Positions 8,525-18,209 of a stretch of 64,000 nt of DNA are shown here, piece after piece; within the stretch, counting starts at the first letter, position 1, and each line of letters starts with the position of its first letter. The notes under the pieces are model-generated. The model searched no databases and was not told the origin of the DNA. It saw only the letters and a program-made list of their open reading frames with translations. The translations under genes and the position numbers were made by a program. The DNA lies in assembly GCF_001401755.1 (NCBI RefSeq), contig NZ_KQ474102.1, positions 1 through 64,000 on the forward strand, written 5' to 3'. Source of the DNA: Aquimarina longa SW024. GTDB taxonomy: Bacteria; Bacteroidota; Bacteroidia; Flavobacteriales; Flavobacteriaceae.

Positions 8525-9769
8525 ATGACCTCTTATGCCCTTTTTTACCTATTAATTGCTATTGTTATTATTGTATTTTTAATAGATTCCTTGTTAGATA
8601 TTCTTAATGCAAGACATTATAACAATCAGATTCCTGAAGAACTACTAGATGTTTATCCTCAAGATGAATATCAAAAATCTATAGCATACAAAAAAGTAAA
8701 CTTTAAGTTTAAATTAATCTCTTCGAGTATTTCTCTAGTGATAATGCTTTTATTTTTCTTTTTAAATGGTTTTGCTTGGGTGGACAACATTGCCAGAAAT
8801 ATTTCAGACAATACTATTATTATTGGTTTGTTATTTTTTGGAATTATAATAATAGGTAGTGATATTCTCTCTACCCCTATTACTTATTACAAAATTTTTG
8901 TTATCGAAGAAAAGTTTGGTTTTAATAAAACTACTATAAAAACTTTTTTTATTGATAAGATAAAAAGTATTATAATGACAATAGTTGTAGGAGGCAGTAT
9001 TTTAGCATTGATTATATGGTTTTATGAAATTACAGGGCATTTTTTTTGGGTTTATACTTGGGTGTTAGTATCTGTATTTTCGTTAGCTATGAATATGTTT
9101 TATGCAAAACTTATTGTTCCAATTTTTAATAAACAAACACCTCTAGAATCGGGAGAGCTTAGAGATACTATTGAAGCATATTCTAAAAAAGTTGGTTTCC
9201 AATTAAAAGACATTTATATCATTGATGGTTCTAAAAGAAGTACCAAAGCAAATGCATACTTTTCTGGTTTCGGAAGTGAAAAAAGAATCACCTTATACGA
9301 TACTTTAATTAAAGATTTAAACAAAGAAGAGATAACAGCAGTATTAGCTCACGAAGTAGGGCATTATAAGAGGAAGCATGTGATTGCTAATCTATTTTTA
9401 TCAATCATCCTCACTGGTTTAACCTTATGGTTTTTATCTCTTTTTATAAAAAACCCACTTCTATCTGAAGCCTTAGGTGTAGAAACTCCTTCTTTTCATA
9501 TTGGTCTTATTGCTTTTGGAATTTTATATAGCCCTATATCAGAAATCACTGGACTGATAATGAATATAGTGTCTAGAACTTTTGAGTATCAAGCAGACAA
9601 CTATGCTAAGGAGACATATGATGAGGAAGCTATGATTAATAGTTTAAAAAAACTTTCAAAAAACAACCTCAGTAATCTTACTCCTCATCCAGCTATGGTA
9701 TTCATTCATTATTCACATCCTACTCTTTTACAAAGAATTAAAAATCTTAGAAATAAATCCGTTACTTAA
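8525..9769 (+). CDS. M48 family membrane metalloprotease (Ste24/CAAX protease type)
   Basis: Predicted integral-membrane zinc protease. The 414-residue protein has an N-terminal membrane helix (about 6-26), further helices near 65-82, 97-113, 150-168 and 175-192, and the catalytic HEVGH at 276-280 in LAHEVGHYKRKH. A later FEYQADNYA segment supplies the third zinc ligand, as in Ste24 enzymes. The family cleaves prenylated or membrane peptides in eukaryotes; bacterial members are mostly linked to membrane protein quality control, so the substrate here is unknown. It is transcribed alone or with the upstream methyltransferase (gap 86 bases). Confidence 0.92.
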   Translation: MTSYALFYLLIAIVIIVFLIDSLLDILNARHYNNQIPEELLDVYPQDEYQKSIAYKKVNFKFKLISSSISLVIMLLFFFLNGFAWVDNIARNISDNTIIIGLLFFGIIIIGSDILSTPITYYKIFVIEEKFGFNKTTIKTFFIDKIKSIIMTIVVGGSILALIIWFYEITGHFFWVYTWVLVSVFSLAMNMFYAKLIVPIFNKQTPLESGELRDTIEAYSKKVGFQLKDIYIIDGSKRSTKANAYFSGFGSEKRITLYDTLIKDLNKEEITAVLAHEVGHYKRKHVIANLFLSIILTGLTLWFLSLFIKNPLLSEALGVETPSFHIGLIAFGILYSPISEITGLIMNIVSRTFEYQADNYAKETYDEEAMINSLKKLSKNNLSNLTPHPAMVFIHYSHPTLLQRIKNLRNKSVT

Positions 9770-9923
9770 GTACTTGGTGGTTACATTTCTTAATTGTATT
9801 TTTAATTATTATTGACATAGATTAATAATAATCAAAAAAATAAGGCATAATTTTGTTTAACACTATTGCTAATAGGGATTCACACGATATTTAATAGGGC
9901 TTTCTTAAAAAACATTATGTTAT

Positions 9924-12134
9924 ATGACTGAAGCTGCTATAGAAAAAGAAAATAAGGAGATTGCAAAGCAATATAAAGAATTGCTTCGTATTAGTTATAG
10001 AGATCTTAGTAAAGAAGATAAGAAGCTTATACGACGAGCATTTGATATTGCAGTAGATGCACATAAAGATCAGCGACGAAAAAGTGGTGAAGCTTATATT
10101 TTTCATCCTATTGCAGTTGCAAAAATCGTAGCTAGTGAAATTGGATTGGATGCCACATCAATTGCAGCTGCTTTATTGCATGATGTTGTTGAAGATACCG
10201 AATATACTCTTGTCGATATAGAACAAATGTTTGGAGAAACAGTAGCTCGTATCGTAAATGGTCTTACTAAAATCTCTTCTCTAAAAAAAGATAGAGATAT
10301 TTCTTTACAAGCTGAAAATTTTAGAAAAATGCTACTCACTCTTAATGATGATGTAAGAGTGATTATTATAAAGATTGCAGATCGTTTGCATAATATGCAA
10401 ACAATGGATTCGATGCGCCCAGACAAGCAGGTAAAAATTGCATCAGAGACATTATTTATATACGCGCCTCTAGCTCATAGAATTGGTTTATATAATATCA
10501 AAACAGAATTAGAAGATCTTGGATTAAAATATACTGAACCAGAAGTTTATAAGGATATTCTTGAAAAAATCAAAGATAGTAAAGAAGAGCAAGATGCTTA
10601 CATCAGTAGATTTTCTGATAAAATAAAAGAAGGGCTTGATAAAGAAGGACTAAATTATGAGATAAAAGGTCGTCCAAAATCTATTTTTTCTATACGTAGA
10701 AAAATGGTAAAACAAAATGTATCATTCGATGAAGTATATGATAAATTTGCCATACGAATTATATATAAGTCTGATACTGATACCGAGAATGAGAAGTTTA
10801 TAGCTTGGAAAATTTATTCTATAGTTACTGATTATTATCGTCCAAACCCTATTCGTCTAAGAGATTGGATCAATCAGCCTAAAACAACTGGTTATGAAGC
10901 TTTGCATATCACTGTTATTGGTCCTGACAGTAGATGGGTAGAAGTTCAAATTCGTAGTGATCGTATGCATGAAATTGCAGAAAAAGGATATGCAGCACAC
11001 TATAAATATAAAAATACCGAAGAACAACAAGATCAAGGATTAGACGGATGGTTAAACAGATTACAAGAAGCATTAGAAAATTCAGAAACTAATGCTGTAG
11101 ATTTCGTAGAAGAATTTAAACTTAATCTGTATGCCAAAGAAATATTTGTCTTTACTCCTGAAGGCGATTTAAAATCTTTACCTAAAGGAGCAACTGCCCT
11201 TGATTTTGGTTTTAGTGTGCATACTGAGGTAGGTTTAAAAACACGAGGTTCTAGGGTAAATGGTAAACTAGTGCCATTAAGTCATCAACTTAAAAGTGGA
11301 GATCAAGTAGAAATCATTACTTCTACAAAATCAAAACCTTCATCAAATTGGTTAGATTATGCCACTACAGCTAGAGCTAGAGCTAAAATAAAATCTGCTT
11401 TACGCGATGAAAAAAAACAAATTGCAGAAGACGGAAAAGTAATCTTAAAACGTAAACTTCGATCTCAGAAAATAACAATGAGTGAAAAGGTTGTTAATGA
11501 ATTGGTACTCTACTTTAAACTTAAAACAAGTCTAGATCTCTTTTATAGAGTAGGGATCGGCACCATAGATAACCAAAAGATTAAAGAGTTTGCTACTACT
11601 CGAAGTAATGTTTTTATGAATTTTATTAAAAATAGAATTCGAAGAGGAAACATTAAGGATGTAAACAAAGAAGAAATTACATCAAAATATGATTTACTTG
11701 TTTTTGGAAAAGATTCAGAAAAACTAGAATACAAATTATCTAGTTGTTGTAATCCTATTCCGGGAGATGATGTTTTTGGTTTTATAACTGTTAATGAAGG
11801 TATTAAAGTTCATAAAAACAATTGCCCTAATGCATTACAATTACAAAGTAATTATGCATATCGCATTATTCTTGCTAAATGGATTGATTCTAGTCAAGAA
11901 GAATTTAAAGCTGTAATAAAGCTTAACGGTATTGACAATATTGGGGTAGTAAATGAAGTTACTCAAATCATTTCTAATAATATGCACCTTGCTATTTACA
12001 ATATGAATTTTGATACTAATGATGGTGTTTTTACTGGTAAAATAACAGTAGGAGTTAAAAATAATAATACACTAAAGACCGTCATGAAAAATCTTTCAAA
12101 AATAAATGGTATTGATAAAGTAATAAGAGAATAA
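9924..12134 (+). CDS. Bifunctional (p)ppGpp synthetase/hydrolase, Rel/SpoT family
   Basis: Makes and degrades the stringent-response alarmone (p)ppGpp. The 736-residue protein has an intact HD hydrolase domain (HPIAVAKIVASEIG and LLHDVVEDTEYT), a synthetase domain (GRPKSIFSIRRKM, YDKFAIRII, TGYEALHITVIGPDS), a TGS domain (IFVFTPEGDLKSLPKGATAL), a zinc-finger-like region with CCNPIPGDDVFGF and a C-terminal ACT domain. Both catalytic halves look complete, so it is bifunctional. It precedes the fur-like/purA pair by about 120 bases and is probably a separate unit. (p)ppGpp is known to inhibit purine enzymes including PurA, so the neighbourhood is functionally sensible, but co-regulation is not shown. 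Confidence 0.95.
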   Translation: MTEAAIEKENKEIAKQYKELLRISYRDLSKEDKKLIRRAFDIAVDAHKDQRRKSGEAYIFHPIAVAKIVASEIGLDATSIAAALLHDVVEDTEYTLVDIEQMFGETVARIVNGLTKISSLKKDRDISLQAENFRKMLLTLNDDVRVIIIKIADRLHNMQTMDSMRPDKQVKIASETLFIYAPLAHRIGLYNIKTELEDLGLKYTEPEVYKDILEKIKDSKEEQDAYISRFSDKIKEGLDKEGLNYEIKGRPKSIFSIRRKMVKQNVSFDEVYDKFAIRIIYKSDTDTENEKFIAWKIYSIVTDYYRPNPIRLRDWINQPKTTGYEALHITVIGPDSRWVEVQIRSDRMHEIAEKGYAAHYKYKNTEEQQDQGLDGWLNRLQEALENSETNAVDFVEEFKLNLYAKEIFVFTPEGDLKSLPKGATALDFGFSVHTEVGLKTRGSRVNGKLVPLSHQLKSGDQVEIITSTKSKPSSNWLDYATTARARAKIKSALRDEKKQIAEDGKVILKRKLRSQKITMSEKVVNELVLYFKLKTSLDLFYRVGIGTIDNQKIKEFATTRSNVFMNFIKNRIRRGNIKDVNKEEITSKYDLLVFGKDSEKLEYKLSSCCNPIPGDDVFGFITVNEGIKVHKNNCPNALQLQSNYAYRIILAKWIDSSQEEFKAVIKLNGIDNIGVVNEVTQIISNNMHLAIYNMNFDTNDGVFTGKITVGVKNNNTLKTVMKNLSKINGIDKVIRE

Positions 12135-12232
12135 TAGATTTTAGTATATAGCAATTAGTAATGCTAGATAATTAATTTTAAACTAATTACAGAATCCTAT
12201 TAAAATCAAAGCTTCGCTAATAAAAAATAATG

Positions 12233-12240
12233 TAACTTTG
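12233..12240 (+). promoter_or_regulatory. -7 box of the fur-like/purA unit
   Basis: TAACTTTG matches TAnnTTTG and lies 13 bases before the ATG at 12254. The -33 region has only TTCG at poor spacing, so this is a moderate prediction. Confidence 0.45.
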
Positions 12241-12253
12241 CCTTTTTAAATGT

Positions 12254-12721
12254 ATGAGTACTAAAGCAACCACACAAAACGATCAAACTGTAGTTAAGAA
12301 CGTGTTTACCAGTTTCTTAGAAGAAAAAGGTCATCGAAAAACACCAGAAAGATATGCTATCCTTCAAGAAATTTATGAGAGTGATGAGCATTTTGATATA
12401 GAGTCGTTATATATTAAAATGAAAAATAAAAATTATAGAGTTAGCCGTGCTACCTTATATAATACAATAGAATTACTACTAGAATGTAAGCTTGTTAGAA
12501 AACATCAATTCGGTCAAAACCAAGCTCAATACGAAAAATCATATTTTGACAGACAGCACGATCACTTAATCTTAACTGATACTGGGGATGTATTAGAGTT
12601 TTGTGATCCCAGAATTCAATCTATAAAGAAAACAATCGAAGAAATTTTTGATGTAGATATTACAAATCACTCTTTGTATTTCTACGGAACTAAAAAAAAA
12701 CCAACTAATCAAGACAACTAA
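12254..12721 (+). CDS. Fur-family transcriptional regulator
   Basis: A 155-residue metal-responsive repressor of the Fur/Zur/PerR family. The N-terminal winged helix ([33 protein letters not shown]) is normal. The dimer domain keeps the regulatory metal ligands ([14 protein letters not shown] and the NHSLYFYG histidine). It lacks the usual CxxC structural zinc pair: the position normally read as LCxxCG is LTDTGD here. The stop codon overlaps the purA start by one base (TAATG), so the two genes are translationally linked. The metal sensed cannot be determined; a purine or redox link is only suggested by position. Confidence 0.9.
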   Translation: MSTKATTQNDQTVVKNVFTSFLEEKGHRKTPERYAILQEIYESDEHFDIESLYIKMKNKNYRVSRATLYNTIELLLECKLVRKHQFGQNQAQYEKSYFDRQHDHLILTDTGDVLEFCDPRIQSIKKTIEEIFDVDITNHSLYFYGTKKKPTNQDN

Positions 12722-13992
12722 TGGCTGTAAACTTATTACTTGGTCTTCAATGGGGAGACGAAGGTAAAGGAAAAATTGTAGACGTTCTTACAAAAGATTA
12801 TAATATCATTGCACGATTTCAAGGAGGACCTAATGCTGGACATACCTTAGAATTTGATGGAATCAAACATGTATTACATACTATTCCTAGTGGTATTTTT
12901 CATGATAAAGCCATTAATTTGGTTGGAAACGGTGTTGTAATAGATCCTGTTATTTTCAAAAAAGAATTAGATAATCTTGGTAAATTTAATTTAGATTATA
13001 AATCTAAGTTATTAATATCTAGAAAAGCTCATTTAATTCTTCCTACACATAGAATTCTAGACGCTGCTTCTGAGGCATCTAAAGGAAAAGCTAAAATAGG
13101 CTCTACTTTAAAAGGAATTGGTCCTACATATATGGATAAAACAGGAAGAAATGGTATTAGAGTTGGAGATCTTGAATTGAGTGATTGGAAAGAACGCTAT
13201 CGTTCTTTAGCAAATAAACACGAAGCTATGATTGATTTCTATGATGCTAAAATCGAATACAATTTAGAGGAATTAGAAAGTGAATTCTTTGAAGCTATAA
13301 AAGTTCTAAAAACACTAACCTTTATTGATAGTGAAGAATATTTACATCAAGCACAAAAAGAAGGTAAAACAATTTTAGCTGAAGGCGCGCAAGGATCTTT
13401 ATTAGATATAGATTTTGGAACATATCCATTTGTTACATCATCAAACACGACAGCTGCAGGAGCTTGTACAGGTTTAGGTATTGCTCCAAACAAAATCAAA
13501 GATGTTTTTGGAATATTTAAAGCATATACTACTCGTGTAGGTAGTGGTCCTTTCCCTACTGAATTATTTGATGAAGATGGAGAAACAATGGCTCGCGTAG
13601 GTAACGAATTTGGTGCTACTACAGGTAGACCAAGAAGATGTGGATGGCTAGACCTTGTAGCATTAAAATACGCTGTACAAGTAAACGGGGTAACCAAACT
13701 AATGATGATGAAAGGGGATGTCCTTAGTGGATTTAGCACCTTAAAAGTATGTACCGCATACAAATATCAAGGCAAAGCAATTACACACTTACCTTACAAT
13801 ATAGAACCTGAAAATATAACCCCTATATATACTGAAGTTAAAGGTTGGGCAGAAGATCTTACTGGTATGAATGATGCGTCTCAATTACCAAAAGAATTGA
13901 ATGATTATATCTCATTCTTAGAAGAAGAGCTAGAGACACCAATTACAATAGTCTCTGTAGGACCTGATAGAAAACAAACTATATACAGATAG
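12721..13992 (+). CDS. purA: Adenylosuccinate synthetase
   Basis: Joins IMP and aspartate using GTP, the first committed step to AMP. The 423-residue protein has the family N-terminus LGLQWGDEGKGKIVDVL, the IMP-binding GGPNAGHT segment, and later GATTGRPRRCGWLDLVALKY. Its length is normal. The ATG shares one base with the stop of the Fur-like gene, so it depends on that transcript. A perfect 20-bp hairpin follows immediately after the stop. Confidence 0.97.
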   Translation: MAVNLLLGLQWGDEGKGKIVDVLTKDYNIIARFQGGPNAGHTLEFDGIKHVLHTIPSGIFHDKAINLVGNGVVIDPVIFKKELDNLGKFNLDYKSKLLISRKAHLILPTHRILDAASEASKGKAKIGSTLKGIGPTYMDKTGRNGIRVGDLELSDWKERYRSLANKHEAMIDFYDAKIEYNLEELESEFFEAIKVLKTLTFIDSEEYLHQAQKEGKTILAEGAQGSLLDIDFGTYPFVTSSNTTAAGACTGLGIAPNKIKDVFGIFKAYTTRVGSGPFPTELFDEDGETMARVGNEFGATTGRPRRCGWLDLVALKYAVQVNGVTKLMMMKGDVLSGFSTLKVCTAYKYQGKAITHLPYNIEPENITPIYTEVKGWAEDLTGMNDASQLPKELNDYISFLEEELETPITIVSVGPDRKQTIYR

Positions 13993-13993
13993 C

Positions 13994-14042
13994 AATAACC
14001 ATCCTCTCAAATTATTTTAAATTTGAGAGGATGGTTATTTAT
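13994..14042 (+). terminator. Terminator after purA
   Basis: A perfect 20-bp stem (13994-14013 with 14020-14039) with a 6-base loop and a weak T-rich tail begins directly after the purA stop. It is symmetrical and could also stop transcription from the minus strand. Confidence 0.85.
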
Positions 14043-14140
14043 GATAAATCTCTTATTTTCTATTTATACAACAAATCTTCATTATTAAATTAGAAAGTAG
14101 AAGTAATATTATAAAAAATCATAACCATGTTGTTTTTTCT

Positions 14141-14360
14141 TCAACAGGCTTCAAATTGATTTTTTGGGAAAAGATCGTAGTTATTTAAAGCCATATATCT
14201 ATATCCCCCTCCTTTTTCTCCATCTCTATTACTAGTAAAATATCTCATTTTATTCTCTTAATTGATCATAAAAACAAAGTCATCCTTACGACCATTTATA
14301 GATTCTCCCACATTATAAACATTCTCCTGAGGAAATACAGCATCAAAAAAATAGAACCCC
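14141..14360 (-). pseudogene. Decayed fragment of an OmpA/PD40-type outer membrane protein
   Basis: Reading the minus strand leftwards from 14360 gives GFYFFDAVFPQENVYNVGES, then INGRKDDFVFMIN, an in-frame stop, and ENKMRYFTSNRDGEKGGG. This is the pattern of PD40 (WD40-like) repeats in flavobacterial OmpA-family proteins, where the usual text is close to NxGxxINSxxDDFAFxxN...YFSSNRxGGKGxDDIY. Stops interrupt and flank the fragment and no start or OmpA domain remains. It is therefore a gene relic. I cannot follow it further in either direction. Confidence 0.55.
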
Positions 14361-14736
14361 TAAGTTTTTTTTCAAAAACACCTATTATTTGTTTATCAAA
14401 TAGTATTACATTTCTAGTTTTTATTTTATGAATAATAATTCTTATCAACTTTCATCTATTAAAAAACTGATATAGATAAAAGATTGCTCATCCAACTTTT
14501 ACATTTTTATTTTAAGGGTATAAAGTATAGAAATCCCTTGTTTATATGATTACAATATCATTCATAAATTTCAAAAAAATCGTTTAACACAAAGTAATTT
14601 TTATATACAAAACAGATAACATGTAACATCAAATAAAACATTTGGTTATTAAATTAAAGCTCTTGAACTTATTTTACTGATAGAGCCGCAATCATTACAC
14701 ACAATTTTCGTTATTTTGCATACAAATCTGAGACAA
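14361..14736. other. Non-coding stretch before the OstA-like gene
   Basis: AT-rich with stops in all frames. It may contain more of the decayed gene upstream of the PD40 fragment, but no similarity is readable. The right end holds TTATTTTG (14711-14718), one base off a -7 box, just ahead of the next gene. Confidence 0.4.
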
Positions 14737-16602
14737 TTGAAAAACAAATTCTATTATATAATAACATTTGCCTTTTTATTTTCTATAGCTGCATTTTCGC
14801 AAGAAGGAAAACAAATTAAAGTTCAATCTGACCGTACCATAAAAGATCAAAATAGATTCCCCAACGCTACTATCTTAGCCAAAGTAGATAAACAAGTATA
14901 TCTACAACACGAAGGGATCGAAATCTGGTGTGATCAAGCTGTTCACTATGGTGAAGATAAATTTGTAAAAGCATTAGGTAATGTTATTATAAAGCAAGGA
15001 GATACACTTACTATGACTAGTAAATATGCCGAATATAATGGTAATACTCAATTTGCATATGCTAGAGATGATGTATTTATGGAAACTCCTTCAAATACAT
15101 TACGTACTGATACATTATTTTTTGATCGATTAAAGCAACAAGCTTATTATCGTAGTGGAGGAACAGTCAAAGATTCTTCAAATACGTTAACCAGTAAAAT
15201 AGGGCGTTATTTTATGGATAGAAAGCAATATTCGTTTAATACGAATGTAAAAATTGTTAATCCTGAAAATACAGTAGATTCTGATCGACTAGACTACTAC
15301 ACAGACGATGGTCATGCATATCTGTACGGTCCTTCTACTGTTAAAGGAAAAGAAAGTACACTATACTGCGAACGAGGATTTTACGACACCAAAGTAAAAA
15401 CAGGATATGCTATAAAAAATGCTAAAATAGATTATGATAATCGTACTGTTTTTGGAGATAGTATTTTCTATAATAGTGCTGCTCAATTTGCATCAGCTAC
15501 CAACAATATAAAAGTATTGGATACTGCTAACAATTCAGTAATTACAGGACACTATGCAGAAGTTTTTAAAGAGAAAGATTCTGTTTTCATCACTAAACGA
15601 GCCCTTGCAGCAACATTGCAAGAGAAAGATTCTATATACATTCATAGCGATACACTTATGGTTACCGGAAAACCAAATAATAGAATAATGAATGGATTTT
15701 ATGATGTAAGAATTTATAAAAGTAATATGAGTGGTAAAAGCGACTCTATTAATGTCAATCAAATTACTGGATATACTAAAATGATCGGCAAACCTATCAT
15801 TTGGTCACAAAAAAATCAAATGACTGGAGATACTATAAAAATTATTTCTAATACCAAAACTGAGAAATTAGATTCCCTTGTAGTATATCAAAATGCTTTT
15901 CTAGCACAAGAAGATACTTTAAAAATAGGATATAATCAGGTAAAAGGTCATACGCTTTATGGTTTATTTAAAGATAATGAAATTTACCAAGTTGATATTG
16001 ATAAAAATACAGAAACCATATTTTACCAAAGAGAGAGTGAAGGAGAATTGAAACTTATTGGTATCAATAAAGTTCTTTCTAGTTCTATTAGATTATTACT
16101 TAATAATCGTGAAATAGAAGATGTATATTATTATCAAAATGTCGATGGTACATTATATCGTGAGGTTGATTTACCAGAAAACGCTCGTGAGCTATCAGGA
16201 TTTAACTGGCGAGGAGATGAGCGCATCAATAACAAGGCTGATCTATTTAGAGGAGAATCACCCCCTAAATTAATTAAAATAAAAGGAATACCATTACCTA
16301 AGGATGAAACAGATTTCTTTGATAAAGAAACTGTTAAACGTATAGAAGAAAACAAATCAGAAGGCTCTCGATTATTAGAACAAGAACTAAAAGATGCGGA
16401 ACTTAAGGAAACAAATATAGAACAGGGTCTAATACCATTAAAAAAGAATCAAGAAAAAACAAATGATGCTCAAGAGAAAAATCAATTAAAGAAAACACCA
16501 TATCTTGATTTGGATCATACACGTACTCCTAAACAAAGAGATAGTATAACGATCACTCCTTTAAAATACTCAGGAGAAAAATTAAAAGATAGTATTAAAT
16601 AA
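14737..16602 (+). CDS. OstA-like protein of the LptA/LptD-type periplasmic fold
   Basis: A 621-residue exported protein with repeated OstA/LptA-like beta segments (for example DQAVHYGEDKFVKALGNVII and DTLTMTSKYAEYNGNTQFAY). This family in Bacteroidota is thought to handle lipopolysaccharide transport across the periplasm. I chose TTG 14737, which gives (M)KNKFYYIITFAFLFSIAAFS, a clean signal peptide. The frame could extend to TTG 14716, but that codon overlaps the likely promoter and would spoil the signal. The C-terminal 150 residues are charged and low in structure. The aminotransferase gene follows after 86 bases. Confidence 0.85.
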   Translation: MKNKFYYIITFAFLFSIAAFSQEGKQIKVQSDRTIKDQNRFPNATILAKVDKQVYLQHEGIEIWCDQAVHYGEDKFVKALGNVIIKQGDTLTMTSKYAEYNGNTQFAYARDDVFMETPSNTLRTDTLFFDRLKQQAYYRSGGTVKDSSNTLTSKIGRYFMDRKQYSFNTNVKIVNPENTVDSDRLDYYTDDGHAYLYGPSTVKGKESTLYCERGFYDTKVKTGYAIKNAKIDYDNRTVFGDSIFYNSAAQFASATNNIKVLDTANNSVITGHYAEVFKEKDSVFITKRALAATLQEKDSIYIHSDTLMVTGKPNNRIMNGFYDVRIYKSNMSGKSDSINVNQITGYTKMIGKPIIWSQKNQMTGDTIKIISNTKTEKLDSLVVYQNAFLAQEDTLKIGYNQVKGHTLYGLFKDNEIYQVDIDKNTETIFYQRESEGELKLIGINKVLSSSIRLLLNNREIEDVYYYQNVDGTLYREVDLPENARELSGFNWRGDERINNKADLFRGESPPKLIKIKGIPLPKDETDFFDKETVKRIEENKSEGSRLLEQELKDAELKETNIEQGLIPLKKNQEKTNDAQEKNQLKKTPYLDLDHTRTPKQRDSITITPLKYSGEKLKDSIK

Positions 16603-16688
16603 AATATATCATACCAATTTATACTATCATAAAATAGTATGAACAGTAGTCTCATATACAGATATAATTCTTCAAGAAATTAAAAGCT

Positions 16689-17864
16689 TTGAAACAAGAT
16701 TTTTTTAAATATCAAGCACAAACCACTCCACATCCATTGGCTCTGGAAATTTCACATGCAGAAGGCTCTTATATATATACAACTAATGGCAAGAAACATT
16801 TGGATTTTGTTGCTGGCGTATCTGCTTGTACTTTAGGGCATTCTCCCCCTAGAGTTATACAAGCTATAAAAGATCAGCTAGATAAGTACTTACATGTTAT
16901 GGTTTATGGAGAATATATACAACACTCTCCTATAGCACTTACTAAATTATTAGCTTCTCACCTCCCCTATCCTTTAGAAAAAACATACCTAACCAATTCA
17001 GGAACTGAAGCTATAGAAGGAGCTTTAAAATTAGCCCGAAGAGTTACAGAGCGTAGTCAAATTGTTTCTGCAAAACATGCATACCATGGTAATACTATGG
17101 GGTCTATGAGTGTAATGGGATATGAAGAACGAAAACAAGCTTTTAGACCTCTTATTCCTGATATTGATTTTATCCTATTTAATAAAGAAAAAGACCTTAT
17201 AAAAATCACTCATAGAACCGCAGCAGTTATCTTAGAAACAATACAAGGAGGAGCTGGATTTATTGAACCAAAAAATGAGTATCTAAAAAAAGTAAAAAAA
17301 CGATGTAAAGAAGTTGGAGCCTTATTAATACTTGATGAAATACAACCTGGATTTGGTAGAACAGGGAAATTATTTGGTTTTCAAAATTATGATATCATTC
17401 CTGATATTATTGTAATGGGTAAAGGTATGGGAGGCGGTCTTCCTATAGGAGCTTTTACTGCTTCTACTGCAATGATGGATCTGCTTCAAGATAATCCAAA
17501 ACTAGGACATATTACAACTTTTGGAGGTAACCCTGTTATTGCTTCTGCCGCTTTGGCAACATTACAAGAAATTACCGAGAGTGACGTAATGGCAGATACT
17601 CTAAAAAAAGAAAAATTGTTCCGATCTTTATTAATTCATCCATTAATCAAAGAAATAAGAGGATTAGGGTTAATGCTAGCTATTATAACTCCATCTGCAG
17701 AAATAACAAATCAGATAATTTTAAAATGCCAAGATAATGGATTAATTCTATTCTGGCTTCTTTTTGATCCCTGTGCAATACGTATAACACCACCATTAAC
17801 TATATCTGAAAAAGAAATTAAAGAAGGGTGCAAAACCATTATTAATGTTTTAAATGAAATTTGA
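16689..17864 (+). CDS. Class III PLP-dependent aminotransferase
   Basis: A 391-residue enzyme of the acetylornithine/ornithine aminotransferase group. It has the amino-acceptor region NSGTEAIEGALKLARR, the cofactor aspartate near 216 (LILDEIQPGFGRTGKLF) and the PLP lysine at about 245 (VMGKGMGGGLPIGAF). The substrate cannot be fixed from the sequence, and no arginine genes are nearby. The start is TTG 16689, as no in-frame ATG precedes the conserved region. It follows the OstA-like gene in the same direction. Confidence 0.88.
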   Translation: MKQDFFKYQAQTTPHPLALEISHAEGSYIYTTNGKKHLDFVAGVSACTLGHSPPRVIQAIKDQLDKYLHVMVYGEYIQHSPIALTKLLASHLPYPLEKTYLTNSGTEAIEGALKLARRVTERSQIVSAKHAYHGNTMGSMSVMGYEERKQAFRPLIPDIDFILFNKEKDLIKITHRTAAVILETIQGGAGFIEPKNEYLKKVKKRCKEVGALLILDEIQPGFGRTGKLFGFQNYDIIPDIIVMGKGMGGGLPIGAFTASTAMMDLLQDNPKLGHITTFGGNPVIASAALATLQEITESDVMADTLKKEKLFRSLLIHPLIKEIRGLGLMLAIITPSAEITNQIILKCQDNGLILFWLLFDPCAIRITPPLTISEKEIKEGCKTIINVLNEI

Positions 17865-18209
17865 TCCCTTAAAATTAAAAGGACTTAATTGATGTTTTAT
17901 TAAAAAAAGCTATCTTTAAGAAATAATTTATTCTTTTCAGAAATTCTACACAACATCTTATCTTCTAAAAATATGAAATACTATAGTGTTGCTATACATA
18001 GTGGTACACATTTTGTTAATTAGTTTGTTAAAAACAATTAGTTTTTAAAGTTGAATTACTCAATTTCATTTGTAATTTTAATACTGAGGAAATCAATAAT
18101 GCAAAAATAAATACATAGGTAGTATACTTTATAGATATCCCTTTTTTTTTGGAGACACAAAAAGAATAGTACTTTAAAATGTTTTATAGAGCATCTTTAA
18201 TCAACGTGT
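17865..18209. other. Intergenic stretch before the TPR gene
   Basis: No coding frame, RNA or repeat is seen. It must contain the TPR gene promoter, but I find no exact TAnnTTTG box close to the ATG at 18210. Confidence 0.4.

Noticed and set aside
10103..10426. 107-residue minus-strand frame inside the Rel/SpoT gene
   Set aside because: Antisense to the conserved HD domain; composition is unlike a real protein.
13347..13763. 138-residue minus-strand frame inside purA
   Set aside because: It is the reverse complement of the highly conserved purA core and shows no protein-family motif.
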